Source: an uncultured Collinsella sp. (GTDB lineage: Bacteria > Actinomycetota > Coriobacteriia > Coriobacteriales > Coriobacteriaceae). From it: 12,766 nucleotides of DNA. A model generated the notes under the pieces. It ran no database searches, was not told the origin of the DNA, and was given only the letters and a program-made list of their open reading frames with translations. The DNA lies in contig CABUUD010000046.1 in the NCBI GenBank assembly GCA_902494585.1, positions 1 through 12,766 on the forward strand. Reading direction: 5' to 3'. Every line of letters starts with the position of its first letter. Positions within the stretch are counted from its first letter, which is position 1. A program made the translations under genes and the position numbers. Positions 1 to 6,082 of this stretch are shown piece after piece.

Positions 1-80
1 AGGCGCGGGTAGAGGTTGCGCACCTGCGGTGGGCAGCGCCAGTAGCGGAATGCTGTGTTTGCGCAGACGATTTCGTCCAT
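1..80 (-). CDS. N-terminal fragment of a hypothetical protein, cut by the window edge
   Basis: An ATG at 78-80 on the minus strand opens a frame that runs off the left edge (about 26 codons). It begins MDEIVCANTAFRYWR and continues with a PPQVRNLYPR-like stretch. A good Shine-Dalgarno (GGGGAGG) lies 6 nt upstream of the ATG, which makes this start convincing. The opening resembles that of large paralogous families of hypothetical or AbiEi/endonuclease-like proteins in Coriobacteriia, but too little is present to assign a family. The reading frame and RBS are seen; the family remark is recollection only. Confidence 0.55.
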   Translation of the reverse strand, partial: MDEIVCANTAFRYWRCPPQVRNLYPR

Positions 81-386
81 TTGTGCCTCCCCTGGTATCG
101 GCCGTTGATCGTGCGGATTGCGGGCATGGCCGATTATCTACCGGGACATCATGCGGGTAAGTACCGGAAGCAAACCAAAAGCTTGACGAGTTCTGCCGAA
201 AAACCACCGTGTGATAGAAATCCGCTGGAAGGCGCTTTGGGCATGTGGTCCCTATCTCCACATTTGTGCTCGGATCACAGGGGGAATTCAATGAAAATAC
301 GCATGCGTTTTATACAAAACGGGCAATGGCGTCAGCAAAAAGGATGCGATAAAAAATGGCGCCATAGACGACTACGATTTGTTTTT
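81..386. other. Intergenic region with possible integrase-gene remnant
   Basis: No convincing complete gene lies here. The left part must carry the promoter and RBS of the minus-strand gene that starts at 80. From about 328 to the stop at 439-441 the plus strand has a frame containing AIDDYDLFLVSVLVSPLVSK. This looks like the C-terminal tail of a tyrosine integrase ending beside a tRNA 3' end, as in many integrated elements. Nothing upstream shows the catalytic R..H..R..Y residues, so at most a scar survives. Confidence 0.3.
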
Positions 387-417
387 GGTGTCAGTTTTGG
401 TGTCACCCTTGGTGTCA
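387..417 (+). repeat. Three GGTGTCA repeats, 12-bp period
   Basis: GGTGTCA starts at 387, 399 and 411, each preceded by TT or TTT, giving a 12-bp period and a 4-residue repeat in any frame (for example GVSF-GVTL-GVKK). Tails of this kind are seen at the end of integrase genes next to tRNA attachment sites. Whether it is coding here is uncertain. Confidence 0.6.
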
Positions 418-453
418 AAAAGAAAAAGGCCAGAGGCTTAACACCTCTGACCT
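417..453 (-). terminator. Rho-independent terminator of tRNA-Val
   Basis: On the minus strand, 11 nt past the encoded CCA, CAGAGG (444-449) pairs with CCTCTG (431-436) around a 7-nt loop. The stem extends through an AGG/CCT clamp with one mismatch and is followed by TTTTTCTTTTT (427 down to 417). This is a classic intrinsic terminator correctly placed for the tRNA. Confidence 0.75.
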
Positions 454-463
454 GTGCTTTAGA

Positions 464-538
464 TGGTGGGCGATACAAGATTCGAACTTGTGACCCCATC
501 CGTGTGAAGGATATGCTCTACCCCTGAGCCAATCGCCC
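464..538 (-). tRNA. tRNA-Val (anticodon CAC), CCA encoded
   Basis: Read on the minus strand, the cloverleaf is complete: acceptor arms GGGCGAT/ATCGCCC, D stem GCTC/GAGC, anticodon stem TATCC/GGATG (one T-G pair) with loop TTCACAC, a 5-nt variable loop, and T arm ACAAG-TTCGAAT-CTTGT. The loop places CAC at positions 34-36, so the tRNA decodes GUG as valine. Discriminator A is followed by an encoded CCA at 464-466. The 3' end of the gene faces the low-coordinate side, where the integrase-like remnant lies, which fits use of the tRNA as an integration site. Confidence 0.95.
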
Positions 539-563
539 GTCGCCTTTCGGCAAAAGAGATACT

Positions 564-591
564 ATCATAGCCGCGCGTGGTTTACCAAGAA
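564..591 (-). promoter_or_regulatory. Probable promoter of tRNA-Val
   Basis: On the minus strand TTCTTG (586-591) and TATGAT (564-569) are separated by 16 bp. Transcription would start about 19 nt before the mature tRNA 5' end. The -10 match is good and the -35 only moderate. Confidence 0.5.
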
Positions 592-688
592 CTTTTTGCC
601 CCCGATTTTAAAATCGTTGACGTAATCGTGGGCGCAGACCTCGTCACCGCAATCAGGGCAGCCGACAAACCAGCAGCTAAACCACCCT
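567..688 (-). pseudogene. Possible remnant ORF with CxxC motif downstream of DUF3825
   Basis: Just past the DUF3825 stop, in a different minus-strand frame, an open stretch reads DKGWFSCWFVGCPDCGDEV then CAHDYVNDFKIGGKKFLVNHARL and stops at about 567-569. It contains C-x2-C plus a further Cys/His, like half a zinc ribbon, and looks more protein-like than chance. No own start or RBS was found, and it overlaps the tRNA promoter. It could be a gene remnant or coincidence. Confidence 0.25.
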
Positions 689-1477
689 TTATCGCTTGAT
701 CCACGAGGTCTCGGGGCGGCAGATAAGTCGCGCGTTGTTGTAGGCCATGTCGAGCGTGAGACAGGTACGCGCGGCGTAAAAGCCGTCCTCGCGCTGGATA
801 GTCAGCGCCAGCTCGGGCTTGTCGCCGGTTAGGCACAGCGGCAGCAGCAGCTGGATCCGGCCGCCATAGAACTGCGGCACCGCGAGCGTGTAGTTGGCTG
901 CGGCGCGGCGGGCGGCCTCGACGACGGCGCCCTCAAAGGCGCGGCGCAGCAGCAGCGAGTTGTCCTCCCCCATCAGGCTGGCGGGGATGCGCGTCAGGTT
1001 TTCCTCGTCGCCCAAAATGTGGTCGATGTTGGAACGGATGGGCAGGCGGTAGTCAAAGACGAGCTCGGAGGGGTCCTCGGCAAAGCGCACGCGGCACGGC
1101 AGGTACTCAAACGAGACCAGCATGGGGTCGCTCTCCTTAAAGAAGCCCTTCAAAAACCAGCGCTGGCGTGCGTCGGGCTTGGTGTTGGGCTCAAACAGAC
1201 CGTAGATGGTCTCGTAACGGCGTGTATACAGGCCGGTGTTAAACAGGCAGCGGTCGTCATCGAACACCAGCGGCAGGTTGGACGGTGCGGTCTGGTCCAC
1301 GTCGCGCTCGGTCAAAAACACCGCGCGGCTAAACGAAAACGACAGGTAGTTTTTGAGGATGCGGTTGCTGGGACCCCAGTCCTCGGGATCGGCGAGGTCG
1401 ACCAGGCGGTCGTAACAGGGCTCGGGGCAAAACGCAAAGTCGTAGACATTGCTGCACAGGGTGCTGGGGATTTCCAT
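689..1477 (-). CDS. DUF3825 domain-containing protein
   Basis: A 262-aa protein covering the DUF3825 domain almost end to end. Hallmarks seen are the N-terminal YDRLVDLADPEDW, the N-x-ILKNYLSFSFSR stretch, FNTGLYTRRYETIYGLFEPN around residues 80-100, and the closing LTLDMAYNNARLICRPE. DUF3825 is of unknown activity and is often found fused to OST-HTH/LOTUS-like RNA-binding or other nucleic-acid domains; here it stands alone, at the family's usual domain length. The ATG at 1477 has only a weak GGA upstream. The gene begins 45 bp after the Doc toxin gene ends, so it may be transcribed with the Xre-antitoxin-Doc cassette. Family assignment is confident; function is unknown. Confidence 0.8.
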   Translation of the reverse strand: MEIPSTLCSNVYDFAFCPEPCYDRLVDLADPEDWGPSNRILKNYLSFSFSRAVFLTERDVDQTAPSNLPLVFDDDRCLFNTGLYTRRYETIYGLFEPNTKPDARQRWFLKGFFKESDPMLVSFEYLPCRVRFAEDPSELVFDYRLPIRSNIDHILGDEENLTRIPASLMGEDNSLLLRRAFEGAVVEAARRAAANYTLAVPQFYGGRIQLLLPLCLTGDKPELALTIQREDGFYAARTCLTLDMAYNNARLICRPETSWIKR

Positions 1478-1522
1478 ATGGTGTCCAATCCATTCAATAA
1501 CTGGCGTGCGGATGCTTAGATT

Positions 1523-2038
1523 CTATACGCGCGAGGGGTCGCCCGAGCCTACAACACAACCGCGGCGCAGCTCTTCGGCTAGCTCGCTGGTCGTGCGGCG
1601 ACTGGAAACGAGGTCCTGGATCCAGGCATAGTATTGATTGTCTTTGGGCTCGGGGCCATCGGACAGCACGACCGGAGTGCCGGCGAACCTTAAGACGGAC
1701 AACGCAAAGACAAGGCTGGTGCGTTTGTTGCCGTCCTCAAAGATGTGGTCCTTGACCATGTGCTCGGCCACGTAGGCGACCTGGTCAAAGATGTCTGCGA
1801 AGCGATCGGCCGGCGATTGGCCGAATATCGTACAGAATGAACCTGCAAGTACGGACTCGACGCGTCCAAGCTCAAGTGCGGCACGGTCGCCCGCGGCGTC
1901 GGTCGTATAGCAGCGCCCGACGGCCATCAGCGTGCTGTGTAGACGCATCACGGCCGCGGCCATAGCTTCGAGCGAACCGGCATCGTCGAGCACGAGCGGT
2001 GCGAACGGATGTGCCCGGCGCGGCGCGACCGTCGTCAT
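1523..2038 (-). CDS. doc: Fic/Doc-family toxin (death-on-curing type)
   Basis: A 171-aa Fic-fold protein. The Fic motif is H98-IFEDGNKR-T107, i.e. the Doc-style HxFx(D)xNKR signature rather than the HPFxxGNGR of AMP-transferring Fic enzymes. Doc toxins inactivate EF-Tu by phosphorylation, so translation arrest is the expected activity. Upstream helices, including residues 74-97 (DRFADIFDQVAYVAEHMVKD), match the family. I chose ATG 2038 because GGAG sits 6 nt upstream and its ATGA overlaps the stop of the preceding 61-aa gene, implying translational coupling. The frame is open further upstream, but that sequence overlaps the antitoxin gene. There is no N-terminal inhibitory (S/T)xxxE(G/N) helix visible, so neutralisation should come from a separate antitoxin. 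Confidence 0.85.
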   Translation of the reverse strand: MTTVAPRRAHPFAPLVLDDAGSLEAMAAAVMRLHSTLMAVGRCYTTDAAGDRAALELGRVESVLAGSFCTIFGQSPADRFADIFDQVAYVAEHMVKDHIFEDGNKRTSLVFALSVLRFAGTPVVLSDGPEPKDNQYYAWIQDLVSSRRTTSELAEELRRGCVVGSGDPSRV

Positions 2039-2220
2039 GAGTTCTCCAAGAGCCTGAGCGCGTTGGGCATGCCCGCAATGGTTAGCCGAACAGCTTCGTC
2101 GATTAACGTGGCCCCGTCGCGCAAAATCAGTGATGCTGAATTTGCCACGTGCGCAGTTGAATGATCTTCTTGAGCAACGCAATCAGCGCCGTCATCTTGT
2201 TGAACATTGCTCCAAGGCAT
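2035..2220 (-). CDS. Putative small antitoxin paired with Doc
   Basis: A 61-aa protein (starts MPWSNVQQDDGAD, ends NALRLLENS). AGAGGAG lies 7-8 nt before the ATG, and the stop overlaps the Doc start by 4 bp (ATGA). It sits 11 bp after the stop of the Xre gene. Its size, position and coupling are those of a Phd-like antitoxin; residues 29-58 (ASLILRDGATLIDEAVRLTIAGMPNALRLL) could form helices that wrap the toxin. No Phd/YefM DNA-binding fold can be recognised, so the role is inferred from context, and the Xre partner may supply DNA binding. Confidence 0.6.
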   Translation of the reverse strand: MPWSNVQQDDGADCVAQEDHSTAHVANSASLILRDGATLIDEAVRLTIAGMPNALRLLENS

Positions 2221-2231
2221 GTCTGACTCCT

Positions 2232-2921
2232 CTATAGCTTTACAGACGAAATGGCCCGCGAGTCGTACTCCAGGGCAACCGGTTTCCAGACGAGGTCTTC
2301 GATGGCGCAGTTTAGGGCATTTGCAAGCGCCAATGCCGAGGAGACAGAGGCGCGGCGTAGGTCGAGCTGGTTCTGCTCGTAGAGTTGTATGGCGCGAAGC
2401 TTAACCCCCGATTGGGCGGCGAGCTGTTTTTGGGTTAGTCCGGCCGCCTTTCGTGTCGCCTTGAGGCCCTTTTTGTCTGCCTGAGTGTTGTTCCATTTAT
2501 CAATGACAATCTGGGCGAATTTGTCTTCGGAGGCCTCGTGAAGCGGATGGTACGAGCCGATGATCCAATCGAGCGGGGCGACTTCGAGTAGCTCATTAAA
2601 GCCCAAGCTGCTCATCCATTGCGCATAGGCCAAAACCCAGCCCGCCCAATACTGAGGCGAACGGTCGAACGGATAGGTCTCCCTGCATTCGACGGGGGTC
2701 AGTCCCGCATAGGCGATAATATCGCGCGCGAGCTCGTCGCCTGCCATGCCGCAGACGACGCGAGGCATACCGCGCTCAAACTGTTTCATCTCAAGAGCGT
2801 TCGACAGGATCGCCGTCAACTCGGCTGGAGTCAGCCCTTGGTCACAGAGAGCAAAATCGACCGCCTCGCCCAGCGTTCTCATTGCATCCTCGAGATACAT
2901 CTCACTGTAGGCGTTGGTCAT
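2232..2921 (-). CDS. Xre-family HTH regulator with N-terminal accessory domain
   Basis: 229 aa. Residues about 155-215 form a Cro/C1-type helix-turn-helix (GLKATRKAAGLTQKQLAAQSGVKL followed by RAIQLYEQNQLDLRRAS). The first 150 residues carry a recurrent family pattern: MTNAYSEMYLEDAMRTLGEA, a GMPRVVCGMAGDELARDII block, and SPQYWAGWVLAYAQW. Proteins with this layout are common regulators at the head of small toxin-antitoxin-like operons in Firmicutes and Actinobacteria. Here it is the first gene of an operon with the 61-aa protein and Doc, and it probably autoregulates that operon. The ATG at 2921 has AGGGG about 9 nt upstream. An overlapping, differently framed ORF tail ends inside it at 2902. 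Confidence 0.75.
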   Translation of the reverse strand: MTNAYSEMYLEDAMRTLGEAVDFALCDQGLTPAELTAILSNALEMKQFERGMPRVVCGMAGDELARDIIAYAGLTPVECRETYPFDRSPQYWAGWVLAYAQWMSSLGFNELLEVAPLDWIIGSYHPLHEASEDKFAQIVIDKWNNTQADKKGLKATRKAAGLTQKQLAAQSGVKLRAIQLYEQNQLDLRRASVSSALALANALNCAIEDLVWKPVALEYDSRAISSVKL

Positions 2922-3028
2922 CGCCCGTCATCCCCTCTCGAATGATATCGACGATACGGATTCCCTCAAATGGATTTTCGGCAAGGAGCTCCCGATATTC
3001 AATACTGGCTTCTAAGACTCTCCGAGTT

Positions 3029-3153
3029 CGGAAGTATGCGGCAAAATCCAGACTTATTGACCACGCTGGAGCACACCAACGCCTCTGCCTGCGGTTTCTT
3101 TGCGCGAAAAGGCCGGTGTGGTCGGGGTTTCCGGAATTTGCCGCATACTTCCG
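3029..3153. repeat. Inverted repeat pair A (21-bp arms)
   Basis: CGGAAGTATGCGGCAAAATCC at 3029-3049 is matched, 20 of 21, by the reverse complement of 3133-3153. The arms are 83 bp apart. The core CGGAAGT-GCGG word is shared with pair B, so both belong to one repeat family, probably REP/BIME-like and dispersed in the genome. Confidence 0.75.
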
Positions 3154-3164
3154 TTTTGAGAGTT

Positions 3165-3288
3165 CGGAAGTGCGGGGAAAGACCGAGTTCCGCCAACCAG
3201 ACCCCGGTTATACCCTTTCGTGACCTGCGGTTTTGACGCCAAAATTTGGTTTGTGCTCGGCTGGTTGCGATTTTTCCCCGCACTTCCG
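3165..3288. repeat. Inverted repeat pair B (16-bp arms)
   Basis: CGGAAGTGCGGGGAAA at 3165-3180 is exactly the reverse complement of 3273-3288. Arms are 92 bp apart. It begins 12 bp after pair A ends and uses a variant of the same word (AT dropped, CAAA replaced by GGAAA). The two pairs together span about 260 bp. Confidence 0.75.
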
Positions 3289-3403
3289 GAAATGGGCGTT
3301 ATGGCTGTGTTGTACACGGCAAGAAAAGCGCCGAGAAAAGGGCAATCAAGCGGCAGCCGGTAGTCTTGGGAAGCGTTATGGGTATTGCGGTGGCTGCAAG
3401 CCT

Positions 3404-3934
3404 TTACCGGATGAGGTCTGCCAGGCACAACTCGCCCTTGGGGATCTTCGAAAGTCGCTTGTATTCCCTGGCGGCTGCCGTAAGCGAATCGGCATCCCAA
3501 TAACTTTTGAGGAAGCCTTCCCTCTTTACCTCGTGCATGCCGAGCTCCTGTTTGCAGAAGTCGCTCGGTTTCATGCGTCCGCCGTGCCAGCGTCTCCACG
3601 AGCCCTCTCGAATAATGGCCAGCACCTCTATCTCGGGATGGGTCGCGTAGCTAACCACCGGGAAGCGGCCGGCGTACAGGTTGCCGAGTTTGAAGCGTTC
3701 TTTCCTCGAGTCCAGCACCCTGACGATGCAGACTGGCCAGTCATAGTCTAAGTTGAGGTAGTTATCTTGGATATCGGAGGCTTTGCGCAGGCGGGTGACG
3801 TCCACGACGTCGGCCTCTGAAAAGACGAGCGCGTCCGCCTCGAGGAGAATGTCCACGGCCACCTGTTCCGCTGTTCCCTCGCAGGAGATGATCGGATGAT
3901 ATCCCGCAAAGCGAAAACCGTTATCACCGCTCAT
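3404..3934 (-). CDS. Putative TOPRIM/RloB-like nuclease partner of the AAA ATPase
   Basis: 176 aa, of a family often left as hypothetical. Acidic motifs are spaced as in TOPRIM/RloB-type nucleases: I-S-CEG-TAEQ at residues 16-24, VRVLDSRKERFKL at 71-83, and HPEIEVLAII at 99-108. MKPSDFCKQELG (121-132) and a C-terminal LADLI complete a recognisable family pattern. No methyltransferase motif is present. The ATG lies inside the end of the ATPase gene (11-bp overlap), so the two proteins are made together. By analogy with RloAB, OLD and PARIS, the ATPase would sense and restrain while this subunit cleaves nucleic acid after phage infection. The catalytic role is inference; the genetic pairing is seen. 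Confidence 0.6.
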   Translation of the reverse strand: MSGDNGFRFAGYHPIISCEGTAEQVAVDILLEADALVFSEADVVDVTRLRKASDIQDNYLNLDYDWPVCIVRVLDSRKERFKLGNLYAGRFPVVSYATHPEIEVLAIIREGSWRRWHGGRMKPSDFCKQELGMHEVKREGFLKSYWDADSLTAAAREYKRLSKIPKGELCLADLIR

Positions 3935-5099
3935 CGGACACCTCCTCTGCGACGAGCTCTTTAAGCGCGCGCACGTCGGCGTAGCGCGGAGCGGTCCCCT
4001 TCACAAAGTTCGAGGCGAATACCTCCGATTTCTTGTTCTCGATGCGTTTCACGCGGTCGGCGTACTTCACCACGCGCGCACCGCTGTTGCGTCGGGCGAG
4101 AAAGAACACGTTGTCCTTGCGGTGCACGTGATCGAGGAGCTGCGGGTAGTGAGTCGTGAAAACCAGCGTCGCGCCGTTGGGGTTGGTCCCGCGGGCGGCA
4201 AACAGATCAAGCACGACGTTAACCAGTTGGCGGTTAAGGTGGTTCTCCACCTCGTCGACTAAAAGGTAGCCGCCGGAGCGCAGGACCCTCATTGCGCGCT
4301 GCACCAGCCCTAGGCCACGTACAGTGCCGGAGGAGAGCACCTCGGTGAGCCCCCGCTCGGAGATCGTGATGGGCTCGCGACCTGTAAACGTCAGTACGAA
4401 GGCGCGACCGGAGTCCCGGACCTCGAGGTGCTCGATGCCAGAGTCGAAAACACGAAGCACGTCGTCGAGACCGTTGAATTGCTCAGTGAGGCGGAAGCCA
4501 CCGTCGCGCAATGCTATCGCTCGGATGCGATGGCCGAAGTCCTTGGCGAGCACAGCGGCTGCGACGGAAACGTCAGGCGGCGTAAGCGCCGCCCAAGAGT
4601 CCGGCATCTGAGCACGGTCGCACAGCGGGGACGCGAGTTTCTCGATTTCGGCCCAGGATGCCAGGGTCGAGCGCTTGAGGGCCTTGGCTGGCAGCGAAGA
4701 AATCACCTCATCGGAGAACGTCAGCTCGGGACCGTCGTCGCCTCCTTCGACAGTCTGCAGCACCGACTCGAGCAAGTAAAGACGATCTGCGTGCCATATG
4801 ACGCACTTGAGCTTGGACGGGCCGTCGAACGCGGCGGGGAACGTTGATGGGAGCCCGCCGCCGCGCGCCGGAGAGCCGTCAACAATGCGGCAGGCGAGCT
4901 CCAGCAGGTTCAGTGCTGTTGTCTTGCCCGTAGCGTTAATGCCCGCCAGCGCAACGACGCTATTCACGTAGAGATGGTCCGCCAGTTCGAAAGCCGACTC
5001 ATCGGAGGCCGTCACGCGGTCGGAGGCGAACAGGTCGATTTCGAATAACCCGTCTTCGAACATCGAGAGATGGTCGAAGCAAACCTTTAACAACTTCAT
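3924..5099 (-). CDS. AAA (ABC-like, AAA_15/AAA_21 type) ATPase
   Basis: 391 aa. Walker A is G53-INATGKTT, with a strand-loop lead-in of VNSVVALA. An ABC-style signature LSSGTVRG is at about 255-262, Walker B YLLVDEVENH at 278-287, and the switch histidine TTHYPQ at 315-320. This is the OLD/RloA/AAA_15 layout, with a lid insertion (about 85-240) between the two halves of the ATPase. There is no C-terminal TOPRIM domain; the nuclease-like function is supplied by the overlapping downstream gene. AAAGG precedes ATG 5099 and an extended -10 promoter lies at 5140-5148. Probably an anti-phage ATPase. Confidence 0.8.
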   Translation of the reverse strand: MKLLKVCFDHLSMFEDGLFEIDLFASDRVTASDESAFELADHLYVNSVVALAGINATGKTTALNLLELACRIVDGSPARGGGLPSTFPAAFDGPSKLKCVIWHADRLYLLESVLQTVEGGDDGPELTFSDEVISSLPAKALKRSTLASWAEIEKLASPLCDRAQMPDSWAALTPPDVSVAAAVLAKDFGHRIRAIALRDGGFRLTEQFNGLDDVLRVFDSGIEHLEVRDSGRAFVLTFTGREPITISERGLTEVLSSGTVRGLGLVQRAMRVLRSGGYLLVDEVENHLNRQLVNVVLDLFAARGTNPNGATLVFTTHYPQLLDHVHRKDNVFFLARRNSGARVVKYADRVKRIENKKSEVFASNFVKGTAPRYADVRALKELVAEEVSDER

Positions 5100-5139
5100 C
5101 TCAAGCCTTTCGAATACTTGAAACAGAATTTATGGCTCA

Positions 5140-5148
5140 AGTATAACA
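5140..5148 (-). promoter_or_regulatory. Extended -10 promoter of the ATPase operon
   Basis: On the minus strand the sequence is TGTTATACT, i.e. TGn followed by the -10 TATACT, about 40 bp before the ATPase ATG. No good -35 is seen, as is usual for extended -10 promoters. Just upstream a CTGCC-ACTA-GGCAG hairpin (5173-5186) nested in AAGCC/GGCTT could be an operator. Confidence 0.45.
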
Positions 5149-5257
5149 CATGAAGGATATCGCGAATTAAGCCTGCCACTAGGCAGAAAAGGCTTATCCG
5201 CATTGCCGACCTCGTCGATATGCAGGTTCAAATGCTTAGACATTTGATCAAATCGTA

Positions 5258-5284
5258 CAAAAATGGCGAGGTACGTACCTCGCC
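5258..5284 (-). terminator. Terminator of the MNT cassette
   Basis: GGCGAGGTACGTACCTCGCC at 5265-5284 is a perfect 20-bp palindrome. On the minus strand it is followed by ATTTTTG, consistent with an intrinsic terminator about 45 bp after the last gene of the cassette at 5331. Confidence 0.65.
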
Positions 5285-5330
5285 GATCTGGCACCTCCAA
5301 GACGACAGTCTCTTCGGTGGTTAAATTCTC

Positions 5331-5519
5331 TCACGCTTCAGGAGCTTTTAGAGCTGCATCGATTAGATCGGCGCCGTTGTCGAAGCGACCGGACTCCCTT
5401 GCTGCAAAGAATGCGTCACCTTCGCGGATGGCCTCGAGGGTCTCCGGGTTGGGTTCTTTGGAAGGAAAAGTTTGAGGGCTAGTATTCGCAAGCTCCCCGT
5501 CCTGTTTACAGCACTTCAT
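5331..5519 (-). CDS. RelB/DinJ-like small protein (putative antitoxin)
   Basis: 62 aa from ATG 5519, chosen because GAGGTG lies 8 nt upstream; the longer open frame upstream is antisense-like and overlaps the nucleotidyltransferase. The second half (NPETLEAIREGDAFFAARES then GRFDNGADLIDAAL) has the pattern seen at the C terminus of RelB/DinJ-type antitoxins. It overlaps the MNT gene stop by 14 bp. No RelE-like toxin is present, so it may act on the MNT protein or be left over from another pair. Family call moderate, role inferred. Confidence 0.6.
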   Translation of the reverse strand: MKCCKQDGELANTSPQTFPSKEPNPETLEAIREGDAFFAARESGRFDNGADLIDAALKAPEA

Positions 5520-5805
5520 AGATGCGCACCTCTTCCTGCTCGATGCTTTTGCGGAAGGTCGGGCGCATGTGCTCTGGTGGGTTGGTGACGATATCGACCT
5601 TTCGCCCAAGTTCTTTCTCAAGCTCATGGGAGATTTCGTAAAGCGTGCCGAACGTCATGGTGTTGCCGCAGACTAGGCGCAAGTCAATATCGCTATCGGG
5701 CGTTTGCTCGCCTCGGGCAAACGAGCCAAATAAATATGCTTCGCTGACGTCGTATTGAGCCAGCACGCGGGAGAACGCGGTGGATATGTCGGAAGGCGAA
5801 ATCAT
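5506..5805 (-). CDS. MNT-type nucleotidyltransferase
   Basis: A 99-aa minimal nucleotidyltransferase. The catalytic core is complete: GSFARGEQTPDSDIDL at about residues 27-42 supplies the G-S-x10-D-x-D signature, and KVDIVT (about 69-74) supplies the third strand acid. In MNT-HEPN systems such an enzyme (MntA) AMPylates the HEPN toxin (HepT) and so acts as the antitoxin. No HEPN protein with R-x4-6-H lies next to it here; instead it is flanked by a 35-aa protein (4-bp ATGA overlap) and a RelB-like protein (14-bp overlap). Start at 5805 is set by the ATGA coupling. Confidence 0.8.
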   Translation of the reverse strand: MISPSDISTAFSRVLAQYDVSEAYLFGSFARGEQTPDSDIDLRLVCGNTMTFGTLYEISHELEKELGRKVDIVTNPPEHMRPTFRKSIEQEEVRIYEVL

Positions 5806-5909
5806 GTCTCAATCGGGCGCTCGACGGCTACGCGAACCGTTCCGTCTTCTCTTGTCTCTGAGTAGGCAAACTCGGTGCCATCATCAAGCTGGACATAGCA
5901 CCAAAACAT
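5802..5909 (-). CDS. Small 35-aa protein heading the MNT cassette, probably shortened
   Basis: Begins MFWCYVQLDDGTEFAYSETRE and ends VERPIET. The ATG has a near-perfect AAGGAGG 6 nt upstream, and the stop overlaps the MNT start (ATGA), so expression and coupling are likely. It resembles the first third of a family of about 60-90-aa proteins that also precede MNT genes and continue after an ERP motif; here the stop comes immediately after it. Thus either a truncated relative or a functional leader peptide that couples translation. A -10 TATACT lies at 5936-5941. Confidence 0.6.
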   Translation of the reverse strand: MFWCYVQLDDGTEFAYSETREDGTVRVAVERPIET

Positions 5910-6052
5910 GACTGCCTCCTTAGTGTTTATATCCGAGTATAAAGAGCAGACTAGATGTAACGCGGCGTGAATTGGATTATTCCTATAAGACACGAACTCT
6001 GACAGCAAGCCCTGTCTGTTGCCCTATTCAAAGAAAGTGATCGTACCTTAGG

Positions 6053-6072
6053 TCAAGTCTCGCAAGACTTGA
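6053..6072. repeat. 8-bp perfect hairpin after the dUTPase-fold gene
   Basis: TCAAGTCT-CGCA-AGACTTGA at 6053-6072, 11 bp after the stop at 6083. There is no T-run on either side, so it is not a standard intrinsic terminator, but its position suggests a 3' end or RNA-stabilising element. Confidence 0.5.
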
Positions 6073-6082
6073 GCCACCCTAC

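Larger units (their letters stand above)
2922..3403. other. Non-coding stretch with nested repeats
   Basis: No supported gene. Several frames are open, but their translations change with the repeats and lack RBSs. The right half is built from four related copies of a CGGAAGT...GCGG word arranged as two inverted pairs (listed separately). On the minus strand a short frame ending at 2902 (ELLAENPFEGIRIVDIIREG) looks protein-like and might be the tail of a lost gene upstream of the Xre regulator. Confidence 0.5.

Noticed and set aside
81..527. Plus-strand 148-aa frame ending across the tRNA
   Set aside because: Its tail is a translation of antisense tRNA-Val and the terminator; no RBS, and the middle is not protein-like apart from the possible integrase scar in another frame.
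1019..1519. Plus-strand 166-aa frame
   Set aside because: It lies wholly antisense to the DUF3825 gene, whose family motifs are clear.
3054..3599. Minus-strand 181-aa frame
   Set aside because: It crosses the inverted repeats and overlaps the nuclease-like gene out of frame; it has no family-like segments.
5265..5284. Operator or restriction-type palindrome
   Set aside because: The perfect palindrome is followed by T5 on the minus strand right after an operon, so a terminator is the simpler reading.
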